Shown here: positions 1 through 7,765 of the stretch, in pieces | How positions within the stretch are numbered: position 1 is the first letter of the stretch | Layout: every line of letters begins with the position of its first letter | Source of the DNA: Desulfurivibrionaceae bacterium | GTDB lineage: Bacteria > Desulfobacterota > Desulfobulbia > Desulfobulbales > VMSU01 | Assembly: GCA_030145275.1 (NCBI GenBank) | Contig: JAQYVV010000008.1 | Span: 17,870-81,869, forward strand | Reading direction: 5' to 3' | DNA length: 64,000 bases | Notes under the pieces: generated by a model | Seen by the model: only the letters and a program-made list of their open reading frames with translations | Databases searched by the model: none | Told to the model about the DNA's origin: nothing | Program-made: the position numbers and the translations under genes

Positions 1-975
1 GCTGCTGCCCATCGCCCCTCCAGGAAGTTTGTGGATCTGCACTGTCGGTGAAAAGCCTTTGAACTGAGACTCAAAATATTCATAATGTTCCCGTTCATTG
101 CGAAGCACCTCTGAGGTTTCGATAACTGCGGCAACATCGATACCTTCGGCTTCTTTGCCATAATCTTTTAATGTATCAATAACCGTGAGAATTGGTGGAG
201 GACCATAGAAGCCCGTGAAAGCATGATCAGCTGCATCGACAATTTCAGCACCGTTGATGACGGCAGCGGTGATCCTGCCAACATCGTTTCCATCCGTATT
301 GTGGCCATGGTAGTGAATAACCAGCTCCGGGTATTTCTGCTTGATGGCGGAAACCAGATCGCCAATTCGTTTGGGAGTGCCAAGGCCACCATGGTTTTTG
401 ATGCAGAGGAGAATCTCTTCTCCGGTTACGTCTAATATCTCTTGAACCTTTTTTACGTAAAAATCATCTGTGTGCTCAGGCCCTGTGGAGAAACAGATAC
501 ATGGCTCAAGTATCTTGCCAGCTGTTTGCACCTCTTCGAAAACTGCCTGCATGTTGGGGATGTGGTTCATGAAGTCGAACACGCGCCAGACATCGACATA
601 CTTGGCGAACTCTTTAACCGTTTTCCGAATGACGTTTTGAGGGTAGGGACGATAACCAAAGAGATTAACGCCTCTGCACAGAGTCTGGAACATGGTGTTT
701 GGCATTTGTTCGCGCAGCAGTTCCAGTTTCAGGAATGGGTCAACCTGTTTCCTGAGAATGTCAACATGAACAGAGGCTCCGCCAGTAATCTCAAGGGCAA
801 AGTAGTTGGCTTTTTCACGCGCTTTAGCCGCCAGCAGGTCGGTGTGTAGTAGTATTCTGTTTTTGAAGTCGGACTGGGAAAGATCTCTGGCTGTATTACA
901 GATAAAATATCCCTCGGCCTTACGGATACTCTTTATAACTTCGGTTATATTCATACCTTGAACAATTCGTTCCAT
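1..975 (-). CDS. Divergent biotin-dependent carboxyltransferase (pyruvate carboxylase subunit B / OadA-like), 3' end missing
   Basis: Reading the minus strand from ATG at 975 gives 325 open codons to the left edge of the window, so the C-terminus is cut off. The protein is the TIM-barrel carboxyltransferase of the PycB/OadA/5S family: RGVNLFGYRPYP, VDVWRVFDFMNHIPNM and LPGGAMGSS are recognisable family blocks. Asp31 (ARD), Lys193 (CIKNHGG, the carbamylated-lysine position) and His223/His225 (HYHGHNT) keep the metal site. Unusually, the block normally written KDMAGL is KNHGGL, and the region around the usual catalytic Thr reads AFTGFYGPP with Tyr at the equivalent place by my alignment. It lies 85 bp after the biotin carboxylase gene, so the two probably form one enzyme making oxaloacetate or a related transcarboxylase product. 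The substrate is uncertain. A purine-rich GGAG precedes the start. Confidence 0.8.
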   Translation of the reverse strand, partial: MERIVQGMNITEVIKSIRKAEGYFICNTARDLSQSDFKNRILLHTDLLAAKAREKANYFALEITGGASVHVDILRKQVDPFLKLELLREQMPNTMFQTLCRGVNLFGYRPYPQNVIRKTVKEFAKYVDVWRVFDFMNHIPNMQAVFEEVQTAGKILEPCICFSTGPEHTDDFYVKKVQEILDVTGEEILLCIKNHGGLGTPKRIGDLVSAIKQKYPELVIHYHGHNTDGNDVGRITAAVINGAEIVDAADHAFTGFYGPPPILTVIDTLKDYGKEAEGIDVAAVIETSEVLRNEREHYEYFESQFKGFSPTVQIHKLPGGAMGSS

Positions 976-1060
976 GGTAACTCCTTTTTGCTTTTTACGA
1001 GAATATCGAAATAAAAGTTGATTGTCGTTTCGTGGGTAAATCTGTTAGCGCCATTAAGAA

Positions 1061-2503
1061 CTATATGGCGTAAGGATTTTCCTGTTTATGGTGAATCTCC
1101 GCAATCAAACTTGCTATTTTATTGACTTCACTTTTTTGCTCGGCGTACTCAAAAAGATAGGCGTGAGTGTCAAGGAAGGAGGTGTTGAAATCTCCTTTGC
1201 GAAACTCATCGTCCTGGACCAGATTCAGATAAAATGGGATCGTTGTTTTTGGGCCGGTGATTACAAAGTTAGTCAGGCATCGCTTCAGGCGGTCGACCGT
1301 CTCATTCCAGGTGTAACCGTGTACGGTCAATTTTACCAAGAGGGAATCATAGACTTCAGGAATGGTGTATCCTTGATAGGCAAAGCCATCAAGGCGAACT
1401 CCGTAGCCGCCGGGTGATTGGTATGTGGTAATGGTTTTGCCCCCTTCAGGCATGAAGTTGTTTTGGGGGTCTTCCGCATTGATTCTCATTTCGATGGCAT
1501 GACCGCGGATTTGGACATCTTCCTGGCTGAATGACAGATTTTTGCCAAAAGCTAGTTTTATTTGGGTTCGGACAATATCGATGCCGGTCACCATTTCTGA
1601 AACTGTATGTTCAACTTGAACCCGGGTATTGATTTCCATGAAATAGTAATTGAGGTCTTTGTCCAGGAGAAACTCAACGGTGCCTGCATTAAAATAGTTA
1701 GATGCTTTGGCAGCCTGAACGGCAGTGTCACATATTTTGTCCAGTAGATCCTTGTCCTCAATCAGGGATGGGGCTATTTCGACCAGTTTCTGGTTGCGTC
1801 GCTGAATGGAGCAATCTCTTGTGCCGAGATGAATGGTCTTTCCTTCTTTGTCAGCAAGAATTTGGACCTCAACATGTTTAGGGTCAAGGACAACCTTTTC
1901 AAGGTAGACCCTTTCATCATTGAAAGCAGCCTTTGCTTCCGCACGGGCGATTGGAATCTCACCAACCAGAGAGGCTTCATCTTCAATGCGACGTATTCCC
2001 CTGCCGCCACCGCCAGAAGTTGCTTTCAGCATCACTGGGTAACCATATTTTTTGCCGAATTCTATGGCTTCCTGGAGCCCTGCATCTCCACTTGTAAGGT
2101 TTTGGGTTCCTGGAACCATAGGGATGCTGGCATCCGCCATGATTTGCCGGGCGATTACCTTGTTGCCAAGGTTGGTGATAACATCGCTTGATGGTCCTAT
2201 GAAAATAATACCATTGTCTTCACATGCTTTGGCAAAATCAGGATTTTCAGCCAAAAAGCCGTATCCAGGATGGATGGCATCGACCCCTGATTTTTTGGCT
2301 GCGGCAATGATTTTTTCAATGTTGAGGTAGTCACAACGGGGGCCGTCACCAAGCCAGATTGCTTCGTCAGCTATCCTGATGTGTCTCGCATCTTTGTCCG
2401 GGGTTTCGTAGACTGCTACCGACGTGTAGTTTAATTCCTGAATGGCCCTGATAATTCGCAGGGCTATTTCTCCTCGATTTGCTACAAGTATTTTTTTAGT
2501 CAA
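1061..2503 (-). CDS. Biotin carboxylase subunit (PycA/AccC type)
   Basis: The 480-residue ATP-grasp enzyme carboxylates biotin using ATP and bicarbonate. The N-terminal signature KKILVANRGEIALRII (about residues 3-18), the glycine loop SGGGGRGIRRI (about 164-174), the DCSIQRRNQKLVE block and EINTRVQVEHTVSE are all intact. Length matches stand-alone AccC/PycA subunits, with no biotinyl domain attached. It is followed on the same strand by the carboxyltransferase at 975, which points to a two-subunit pyruvate carboxylase or oxaloacetate-forming enzyme rather than acetyl-CoA carboxylase. A second, more divergent biotin carboxylase at 32047-33441 sits with AccA/AccD and is the better acetyl-CoA carboxylase candidate. 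The biotin carrier for the present enzyme is not visible here. Confidence 0.88.
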   Translation of the reverse strand: MTKKILVANRGEIALRIIRAIQELNYTSVAVYETPDKDARHIRIADEAIWLGDGPRCDYLNIEKIIAAAKKSGVDAIHPGYGFLAENPDFAKACEDNGIIFIGPSSDVITNLGNKVIARQIMADASIPMVPGTQNLTSGDAGLQEAIEFGKKYGYPVMLKATSGGGGRGIRRIEDEASLVGEIPIARAEAKAAFNDERVYLEKVVLDPKHVEVQILADKEGKTIHLGTRDCSIQRRNQKLVEIAPSLIEDKDLLDKICDTAVQAAKASNYFNAGTVEFLLDKDLNYYFMEINTRVQVEHTVSEMVTGIDIVRTQIKLAFGKNLSFSQEDVQIRGHAIEMRINAEDPQNNFMPEGGKTITTYQSPGGYGVRLDGFAYQGYTIPEVYDSLLVKLTVHGYTWNETVDRLKRCLTNFVITGPKTTIPFYLNLVQDDEFRKGDFNTSFLDTHAYLFEYAEQKSEVNKIASLIAEIHHKQENPYAI

Positions 2504-2970
2504 AAGGACACCTCATAAAAATTATTTAAACAAAAATTATTTTTGTCGTTATTTCACTGGAAGTTACTTGTGTAAATTTTGAACAATGATTGTTTGTGGG
2601 AAATGGTAAATCACTTGGAGAGAAATTTTCAAAATTCAAAACAACCTTCGAAATTAGCACACATTTTTTTTTTAGGCAATAATATAGCAAATATTATTGC
2701 TTGAAATTCGGAAAAACAGGTGTTTATACTGGCTCTGAGTGTTGCAAAGTGCCCCCGTACTATTGTTATATAATGATGGATTGTGCTCAAAAATTCTTTC
2801 GCTTAGCTGAAAATTGGGGGATGGGTGTCTGTCTAAAATAAGATTTTAGGTACAGAAATACCTTTTATGGATTGTAAGTCTTCTTGATGCTTGACAAGAG
2901 AGTAAAATTAATTTAAGTTTGCCAGCTTTCTTGAACTAAGTTACAATTTTTTAAATTAGGAGTTTTAATT
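2504..2970. other. 467-bp divergent intergenic region
   Basis: AT-rich, no coding signal seen. It separates the biotin carboxylase gene (-) from rpsT (+) and should hold both promoters. A perfect dyad with 9-bp arms (GCAATAATA at 2676-2684, TATTATTGC at 2692-2700) could be an operator; neither side has a T-tract suited to a terminator. A TATAAT at 2769-2774 follows TTGCAA at 2742-2747, but the 21-bp spacer is too long for a confident promoter. Confidence 0.6.
2891..2919 (+). promoter_or_regulatory. Candidate sigma-70-like promoter of rpsT
   Basis: TTGACA at 2891-2896 is a consensus -35 box. After 17 bp comes TAAGTT at 2914-2919, a weak -10. It lies about 50 bp before the rpsT start. Called by eye only. 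Confidence 0.4.
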
Positions 2971-3249
2971 TTGGCAAATCATAAATCAGCAGAAAAAAGA
3001 AATCGTCAGAGTATTGTACGTAAGGCCCGTAATCGTTCTAATAAAACGAGGATGAAAGGAGCAGTAAAGGCTGTCCATACAGCTATGGAAGAAAATTCCG
3101 TTGATAAAACAATGGAAGCGCTTAAGATAGCAATTCCGATTATTGACAAGCTTGCGGTAAAGGGAACTTTGCATAAGAAAAATACATCCCGTAAAGTTTC
3201 TAGATTAACCAAAAAAGTCAACGCATTTGTTGCTTCAGCTGAAGCTTAA
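2971..3249 (+). CDS. rpsT: 30S ribosomal protein S20
   Basis: A 92-residue, strongly basic protein of the small ribosomal subunit that binds 16S rRNA. The start MANHKSAEKRNRQS and the SRKVSRLTKKVN segment near the C-terminus are typical of S20, and the length is normal. The start codon is TTG, preceded by TTAGGAG at 2956-2962; no ATG gives the correct N-terminus. S20 genes often use a weak non-ATG start linked to autogenous control, so the TTG is probably real. It is monocistronic or leads into the trp cluster, with a hairpin terminator at 3452-3494 in between. Confidence 0.96.
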   Translation: MANHKSAEKRNRQSIVRKARNRSNKTRMKGAVKAVHTAMEENSVDKTMEALKIAIPIIDKLAVKGTLHKKNTSRKVSRLTKKVNAFVASAEA

Positions 3250-3282
3250 GCCTAAGGCAAGCAGGCGTTTCCCACTTTTTTA

Positions 3283-3393
3283 ATGGGACCTTCTGGCAGT
3301 TGTTGCAATTGTAAACAAAATTTGCTGACTGAAAAAGGGAGGGAGACACAAGGTTGCATTTTATGTCGCTCACAAGCTTATACTGTGAGTTGA
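3283..3393 (+). CDS. Possible 36-aa zinc-ribbon-like ORF between rpsT and trpE
   Basis: ATG at 3283 opens 36 codons ending at TGA 3391-3393. The product has two cysteine pairs with classic zinc-ribbon spacing: C7-x2-C10, 14 residues, C25-x2-C28. There is no clear ribosome-binding site (the preceding bases are T-rich) and no known family is recognised. It could be chance, or a tiny zinc protein or leader peptide of the trp genes. It contains no Trp codon, so it is not a classical trp attenuation peptide. Confidence 0.2.
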   Translation: MGPSGSCCNCKQNLLTEKGRETQGCILCRSQAYTVS

Positions 3394-3451
3394 GGATGCG
3401 ACGTTTCCTATTTATTGATGGGACAGTTGTTAAGTAGGAAAATATATTTTT

Positions 3452-3494
3452 AAAAGCCATGGAACCCTTTTGGGGTTGTCATGGCTTTTTTTTT
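3452..3494 (+). terminator. Rho-independent terminator (rpsT terminator or trp leader attenuator)
   Basis: AAAAGCCATG (3452-3461) pairs with CATGGCTTTT (3480-3489), with an inner AACCC/GGGTT-type extension, and is followed by a T-run. It ends 24 bp before the trpE start. A preceding hairpin (TTTCCTA 3404-3410 with TAGGAAA 3435-3441) and a TATACT at 3379-3384 leave open that this is an attenuator in a trp leader rather than only the end of rpsT. Confidence 0.75.
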
Positions 3495-3517
3495 GAAATT
3501 TTTCAAGGTGGCCTTAA

Positions 3518-5005
3518 GTGAGGAACATGATTAAACCAGAATTGTCTGACTTTATTAAACTAGCCGGTGAAGCCGGTTTGGTTCCCATAAGTCGGGAGAT
3601 AATTGTCGATCTTGACACGCCTTTGACTATTTTTGCAAAAGTTGCACAAGGCAGGCGCCATGCCTTTTTGCTGGAAAGTTTGCAAGGGGGTGAAAAGTGG
3701 GGGCGGTATTCCTTTATTGGTATTGATCCGATTGCTACATTTACAAGCAACGGCTCAAGCATGCGGGTGGTAAAAAACGGGGAGATAGAAGAATCCACTG
3801 GCGACCCCATTGAAGGACTCAAGAAAATGATCGACTCCTTTGCTGCCTGCAACACCGATTATTTGCCAAGGTTTTTTGGCGGGGCTGTCGGGTATATGGG
3901 CTATGACATGGTTCGGTTTATGGAAGAAATTCCCGAGACTAACCCACCGCTGCGTGATTTCCCTGATTCTTCCTTTATGGTCCCCAAAATTGTTCTTATT
4001 CACGACAACATCAGGCAGACCATTGCAATTGTAAATTGCATTTCGGTGCATGAGAAGTCTGGCCTTGAAGAGAAGTACCAGCAGGCGGTTGCTGAGATTT
4101 CTGATATTGTTGCCTTGCTCAGAGGCCCTTTGCCAGCCGAAATAATGCATAATGATCGTAGCTTTCCAAAACACGAATTCACTTCTAACATAGGTGAGGA
4201 TGCCTTTAAGGAAATGGTGCGGAAGGCAAAAGAGTATATCGTTGCCGGTGATATCATTCAGGTGGTTTTGTCCCAGAGGTTTCAAACCGAAACAGAAATG
4301 TCGCCCTTTTCTTTATATCGGGCCTTGCGGCATATCAACCCCAGTCCCTATCTTTTTTACCTGCAACTAGATGACGTAATTCAAATTGGCTCTTCTCCAG
4401 AAATTCTCGTGCGTCTGGAAGACGATGATATTGAAGTTCGTCCCATTGCCGGAACACGGCGCAGGGGCAAGACTGAAGAGGAAGATATTGCCCTTGAAAA
4501 GGAACTGCTTGCCGATCCGAAGGAGAGGGCGGAGCACCTTATGCTGGTTGATTTGGGAAGAAACGATGTTGGCAGGGTGGCCCAATATGGTACAGTGGAA
4601 ACCACGGACCTTTTGGTTATAGAAAAATACAGCCATGTTATGCATATTGTCTCTGGAGTGCATGGCAAATTGGAGAAGGGTAAGGACCAGTTTGATGTGT
4701 TGAAGGCCAGTTTTCCCGCAGGAACCGTGAGTGGGGCGCCTAAAATAAGGGCCATGGAAATCATTGAAGAACTGGAGCCTGAGCGTCGCGGCCCCTACGC
4801 CGGTGCGGTTGGATACTTTGGCTTTTCTGGTAATATGGATATCTGTATAACAATAAGGACTTTTATTATGCGTGGCCGTGATTTGTGGGTCCAGGCAGGT
4901 GCAGGTATTGTGGCAGACTCTGATCCTCAGCTTGAGTATGAAGAGACATTGAATAAGGCCCGGGGATTACGTCGCGCTGTGGAGCTTGTGGAGAAGGGGT
5001 TCTAA
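3518..5005 (+). CDS. trpE: Anthranilate synthase component I
   Basis: Converts chorismate plus ammonia or glutamine-derived nitrogen to anthranilate, the first step of tryptophan synthesis, together with TrpG. The 495-residue protein has the N-terminal LLES motif (residues 51-54), which in characterised TrpE enzymes takes part in tryptophan feedback inhibition. It also has the chorismate-binding half with PIAGTRRRGKTEEED and the C-terminal QAGAGIVADSDP. Two starts are possible: GTG at 3518 with AAGGTGG six bases upstream, or ATG at 3527; they differ by three residues. It is the first gene of a trpE-G-D-C-F run, with trpG three bases downstream. trpB and trpA are not in the window. Confidence 0.96.
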   Translation: MRNMIKPELSDFIKLAGEAGLVPISREIIVDLDTPLTIFAKVAQGRRHAFLLESLQGGEKWGRYSFIGIDPIATFTSNGSSMRVVKNGEIEESTGDPIEGLKKMIDSFAACNTDYLPRFFGGAVGYMGYDMVRFMEEIPETNPPLRDFPDSSFMVPKIVLIHDNIRQTIAIVNCISVHEKSGLEEKYQQAVAEISDIVALLRGPLPAEIMHNDRSFPKHEFTSNIGEDAFKEMVRKAKEYIVAGDIIQVVLSQRFQTETEMSPFSLYRALRHINPSPYLFYLQLDDVIQIGSSPEILVRLEDDDIEVRPIAGTRRRGKTEEEDIALEKELLADPKERAEHLMLVDLGRNDVGRVAQYGTVETTDLLVIEKYSHVMHIVSGVHGKLEKGKDQFDVLKASFPAGTVSGAPKIRAMEIIEELEPERRGPYAGAVGYFGFSGNMDICITIRTFIMRGRDLWVQAGAGIVADSDPQLEYEETLNKARGLRRAVELVEKGF

Positions 5006-5008
5006 TAT

Positions 5009-5596
5009 ATGATTGTAATAATAGATAATTATGACTCATTTACATATAATATAGTACAAACTGTTGGTGGTTTCGGCGAGAAAGTCGAGGTTTATAGAAA
5101 CGATCAGGTGGACATCGAAACCATTATTGCTAAGAATCCCGACCGCCTTTTGATCTCTCCTGGGCCGTGTACACCTGATAAGGCAGGGATCTCCATTGAG
5201 GCGATCAGATATTTTTCCGGTAAGGTTCCGGTGCTTGGGGTTTGTCTTGGACACCAGTCTATTGGCGAGGCCTTTGGCGGCATAGTTGTTCGGGCTTCGA
5301 GAATAATGCATGGGAAAACAAGTCCTGTAAGTCACGATGGCCTCGGGGTTTTTAGCGGGCTGCCAAGTCCATTTGATGCAATGCGCTATCACTCCTTGAT
5401 TATCGATGAGGCAACACTGCCCGAATGTTTGGAAGCCACGGCACACACTGATCAAGGTGAGTTGATGGGCTTTCGCCATAAAAGTCTGGCGGTGGAGGGA
5501 GTCCAATTTCATCCTGAGTCAATTATGACGCCGGAGGGGATTCAGTTGTTGAATAATTTTGTGAGTTCGGACTATTTGAAAATGTTAAGAAGATGA
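5009..5596 (+). CDS. trpG: Anthranilate synthase component II (glutamine amidotransferase)
   Basis: A 195-residue class I glutamine amidotransferase that supplies ammonia to TrpE. The catalytic triad is visible: Cys79 in GVCLGHQSIGEAFGG, and His168/Glu170 in VQFHPESIMTPEG. The N-terminal IIDNYDSFTYNIVQ is typical. The gene follows trpE after only 3 bp, which implies translational coupling and one mRNA. PabA-type amidotransferases are close relatives and may be shared with folate synthesis, but the position within trp genes favours TrpG. Confidence 0.95.
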   Translation: MIVIIDNYDSFTYNIVQTVGGFGEKVEVYRNDQVDIETIIAKNPDRLLISPGPCTPDKAGISIEAIRYFSGKVPVLGVCLGHQSIGEAFGGIVVRASRIMHGKTSPVSHDGLGVFSGLPSPFDAMRYHSLIIDEATLPECLEATAHTDQGELMGFRHKSLAVEGVQFHPESIMTPEGIQLLNNFVSSDYLKMLRR

Positions 5597-5639
5597 AAGA
5601 TGAAAGATGCAAGTTGAAAGCTGAAAAGGTGAAAAGGTA
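5594..5639. repeat. Short purine-rich degenerate repeat (GATGAAA/GTTGAAAG type)
   Basis: Units such as GATGAAAGATGAAAGATG and AAGTTGAAAG follow one another between the trpG stop and the trpD start. Similar stretches occur at 28933-28965, 29180-29216 (opposite strand) and 51343-51379, so this is a dispersed short repeat. Its GGTGAAAAGG part may also serve as the trpD ribosome-binding site. Confidence 0.6.
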
Positions 5640-6659
5640 ATGATTAAAGAAGCAATAGGGAAAGTGGTGGAGGGGCAGGACTTAGATGAGCAGGAGATGG
5701 TTGCAGTGATGGATGAAATAATGTCCGGGGATGCAACAGATGCTCAAATCGGGTCTTTTATTACGGCACTTCGCATTAAAGGTGAAACCGCTGCGGAGAT
5801 AACCGGGGCTGCCAGGGTCATGCGTGAAAAGGCTGCAAGGGTTGATGCGGCTGATCAAGGGGCAATGCTTGTAGATATTGTCGGTACTGGTGGTGATTCT
5901 TCCGGGACTTTTAATGTTTCAACTACATCTGCTTTTGTGGTGGCTGGGGCGGGGTTGCCGGTGGCTAAACATGGTAATCGCTCCGTATCAAGTCATTGCG
6001 GTAGTGCCGATGTTCTTGAGGCCCTTGGGGTTGATCTTTCTCTTAGCCCTGAGCAGGTTGGCCAGTGTGTAAGAGAGGTGGGGATCGGCTTTATGTTCGC
6101 ACCGGTGATGCACGGAGCCATGAAATATGCCATTGGCCCGAGGCGTGAGATTGGCATTCGGACAATTTTTAATGTACTTGGCCCTTTAACGAATCCTGCT
6201 GGTGCCAATGTCTATCTCTTGGGAGTTTATGAGGTTTCGCTCATTGAAAAAATGGCCCAGACTCTCAAAAGTTTTGGGGTGACCAGGGCCTTGGTTGTTT
6301 GCGGGGAAGGAAATATTGATGAGATAACAACCACCGGTGAGACGACAATAGCGGATGTTTCCGGCGCACAGGTCCAGCAATATACCGTTACCCCTGAAGA
6401 ACTTGGGGTGTCAAGAGTAACTCTAGCAGATATTAAGGGCGGGGAAACTGCAGAAGCGTCTGCTAAGCAATTGAAGTCTGTTTTGGCGGGCCAGGAAGGC
6501 CCTCTGCTTGATATGGTTCTTGTGAACGCTGGTGCCGCCTTGATGGCCGCCGGAAAGAGCGAGACTATTAAGGATGGGATGAAGTTGGCGTTGGATACTA
6601 TCAAGAGCGGCGCTGCCACAGAAAAACTTGAAGCGTTGGTCGCTTATTGCAATAAGTAG
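5640..6659 (+). CDS. trpD: Anthranilate phosphoribosyltransferase
   Basis: Transfers phosphoribose from PRPP to anthranilate, the second step of tryptophan synthesis. The 339-residue protein carries the PRPP loop GTGGDSSGTFN (residues 82-92) and the anthranilate-binding KHGNRSVSS (110-118) followed by CGSADVLEALG, all as in TrpD. Length is normal and it is not fused to TrpG. The upstream trpG gene ends 43 bp away across a short repeat. Two bases after the stop a 187-bp palindromic repeat (family B) separates it from trpC. Confidence 0.96.
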   Translation: MIKEAIGKVVEGQDLDEQEMVAVMDEIMSGDATDAQIGSFITALRIKGETAAEITGAARVMREKAARVDAADQGAMLVDIVGTGGDSSGTFNVSTTSAFVVAGAGLPVAKHGNRSVSSHCGSADVLEALGVDLSLSPEQVGQCVREVGIGFMFAPVMHGAMKYAIGPRREIGIRTIFNVLGPLTNPAGANVYLLGVYEVSLIEKMAQTLKSFGVTRALVVCGEGNIDEITTTGETTIADVSGAQVQQYTVTPEELGVSRVTLADIKGGETAEASAKQLKSVLAGQEGPLLDMVLVNAGAALMAAGKSETIKDGMKLALDTIKSGAATEKLEALVAYCNK

Positions 6660-6661
6660 TT

Positions 6662-6848
6662 GTAACTGCTCAGCTGCACCCCATCCGGAGTCTGCGCTTA
6701 CCTGCGCGCGAACAGGACTTCCAGCATACCAATGTATAGCTGAAAGGCTTGTTCACACACACCCGGAGTCTACGCTTACCTGGGGCACATCTAAACAGTT
6801 ACAAATCAGTGGTTGTGCCCCTTTTTGGGACTCTACCTGAATAGTTAC
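6662..6848. repeat. Family B palindromic repeat, copy B1 (between trpD and trpC)
   Basis: Begins GTAACTGCTCAGCTGCACC two bases after the trpD stop. It contains a variable hairpin whose apex CCAGCATAC..ATGTATAGCTG is shared with other copies, then GGGGCACATCTAAACAGTTAC (from 6782), and ends in a second TGAATAGTTAC at 6848. Other copies: 26284-26407, 37761-37912, 40834-41029 and 61822-61973. Both ends carry the GTAAC..CAG terminal inverted repeat. No transposase is associated. It resembles a MITE or REP/BIME-type element. Confidence 0.8.
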
Positions 6849-6869
6849 GTATATTACAAAAAAAATAAT

Positions 6870-7634
6870 ATGATTTTAGATACGATAGTAAAGAGAAAAA
6901 AGGAAGAAGTTCAAAATCTTCTTGCCAAGGGCTGGGAAAAACCCCAAAATGAAGTTTTGGGGCCACGCGGTTTTCGTGAGGCTGTCCTTGCTTATGATGG
7001 TGTTGCCATTATTGCTGAGGCAAAAAAAGCCTCGCCCTCAAAAGGGGTTATTTGCCCAGATTTTGATCCTGTTCAAATAGCTCGGGATTATCAGGCTGGC
7101 GGTGCCCATGCCATGTCGGTTTTGACGGACGAAGATTTTTTTCAAGGAAATCTCGCTTATATCCCTCTGGTTCGTGAGGCCGTTAATCTCCCGGTGATCA
7201 GAAAGGATTTTATGATTCATGAATGTCAAATACAGCAGGCTGCTGATTTTGGCTCTGACGCGATCTTACTGATTGCGGCTATCCTGGAACCTGTCCAGAT
7301 GAGTGATTATTTTCAAATGGCCATCGAACTTGGCATGGATGTCCTTATGGAAGTTCACGACGAGACAGAGGCAGAGGCCGCACTTAAGGCAGAGGGTAAT
7401 TTGATAGGTATCAACAATAGGAACTTAAATACTTTTGAGGTTGATTTGGAGACGACCTTCAGGGTTATGAAATTGATCCCTGAAGGGATTCCTGTGGTCA
7501 GTGAATCCGGAATTCGAGACAGAGATGATATGTTGCGCCTTGATACCCATGGTGTCAGTGCTGCTCTGATTGGCGAGACGCTTATGCGCACTGGGGATAG
7601 GGTTGAAGGGCTTAAAGAGCTACTTGGGAATTAG
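6870..7634 (+). CDS. trpC: Indole-3-glycerol phosphate synthase
   Basis: Ring-closing decarboxylase of tryptophan synthesis (CdRP to indole-3-glycerol phosphate). The 254-residue (beta/alpha)8 protein shows IIAEAKKASPSKG (about 48-60), VIRKDFMIHECQI (109-121), LMEVHDE, IGINNRNL and VSESGI, the usual catalytic and phosphate-binding blocks. ATG at 6870 gives the family N-terminus; an upstream in-frame start at 6813 lies inside the family B repeat and adds an unrelated tail, so I rejected it. No strong ribosome-binding site precedes 6870. It is a stand-alone TrpC, not fused to TrpF. Confidence 0.95.
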   Translation: MILDTIVKRKKEEVQNLLAKGWEKPQNEVLGPRGFREAVLAYDGVAIIAEAKKASPSKGVICPDFDPVQIARDYQAGGAHAMSVLTDEDFFQGNLAYIPLVREAVNLPVIRKDFMIHECQIQQAADFGSDAILLIAAILEPVQMSDYFQMAIELGMDVLMEVHDETEAEAALKAEGNLIGINNRNLNTFEVDLETTFRVMKLIPEGIPVVSESGIRDRDDMLRLDTHGVSAALIGETLMRTGDRVEGLKELLGN

Positions 7635-7659
7635 TCGTTTTTTTCTGGGTGTAAAACGA

Positions 7660-7740
7660 AACTTGAAACTGGAAACTTGAAATTTGCATCAAGTTACCTT
7701 CCTGTCTGGAATTTCAAATTTCAAATTTCCAGTTTCTAGT
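7660..7740. repeat. Inverted repeat between trpC and trpF
   Basis: AACTGGAAACTTGAAATTT near 7667 and AAATTTCAAATTTCCAGTTT ending near 7737 form long, nearly perfect arms around a loop of about 30 bases. The T-poor 3' side argues against an intrinsic terminator, and trpF follows after about 25 bp. It is probably another dispersed repeat or an RNA-processing hairpin in the trp mRNA. Confidence 0.6.
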
Positions 7741-7765
7741 CCAATTAAACAATTATGGAGGTTTT

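Noticed and set aside
3391..3517. T-box or classical Trp-codon leader peptide for trpE
   Set aside because: No T-box core sequence and no run of Trp codons are visible; only hairpins remain.
3755..4285. Open frame antisense to trpE
   Set aside because: It overlaps a well-supported trpE, has no ribosome-binding site or family resemblance, and is explained by codon bias of the real gene.
6813..6869. N-terminal extension of trpC
   Set aside because: It lies in the family B repeat and adds 19 residues with no family match; ATG 6870 gives the normal TrpC start.
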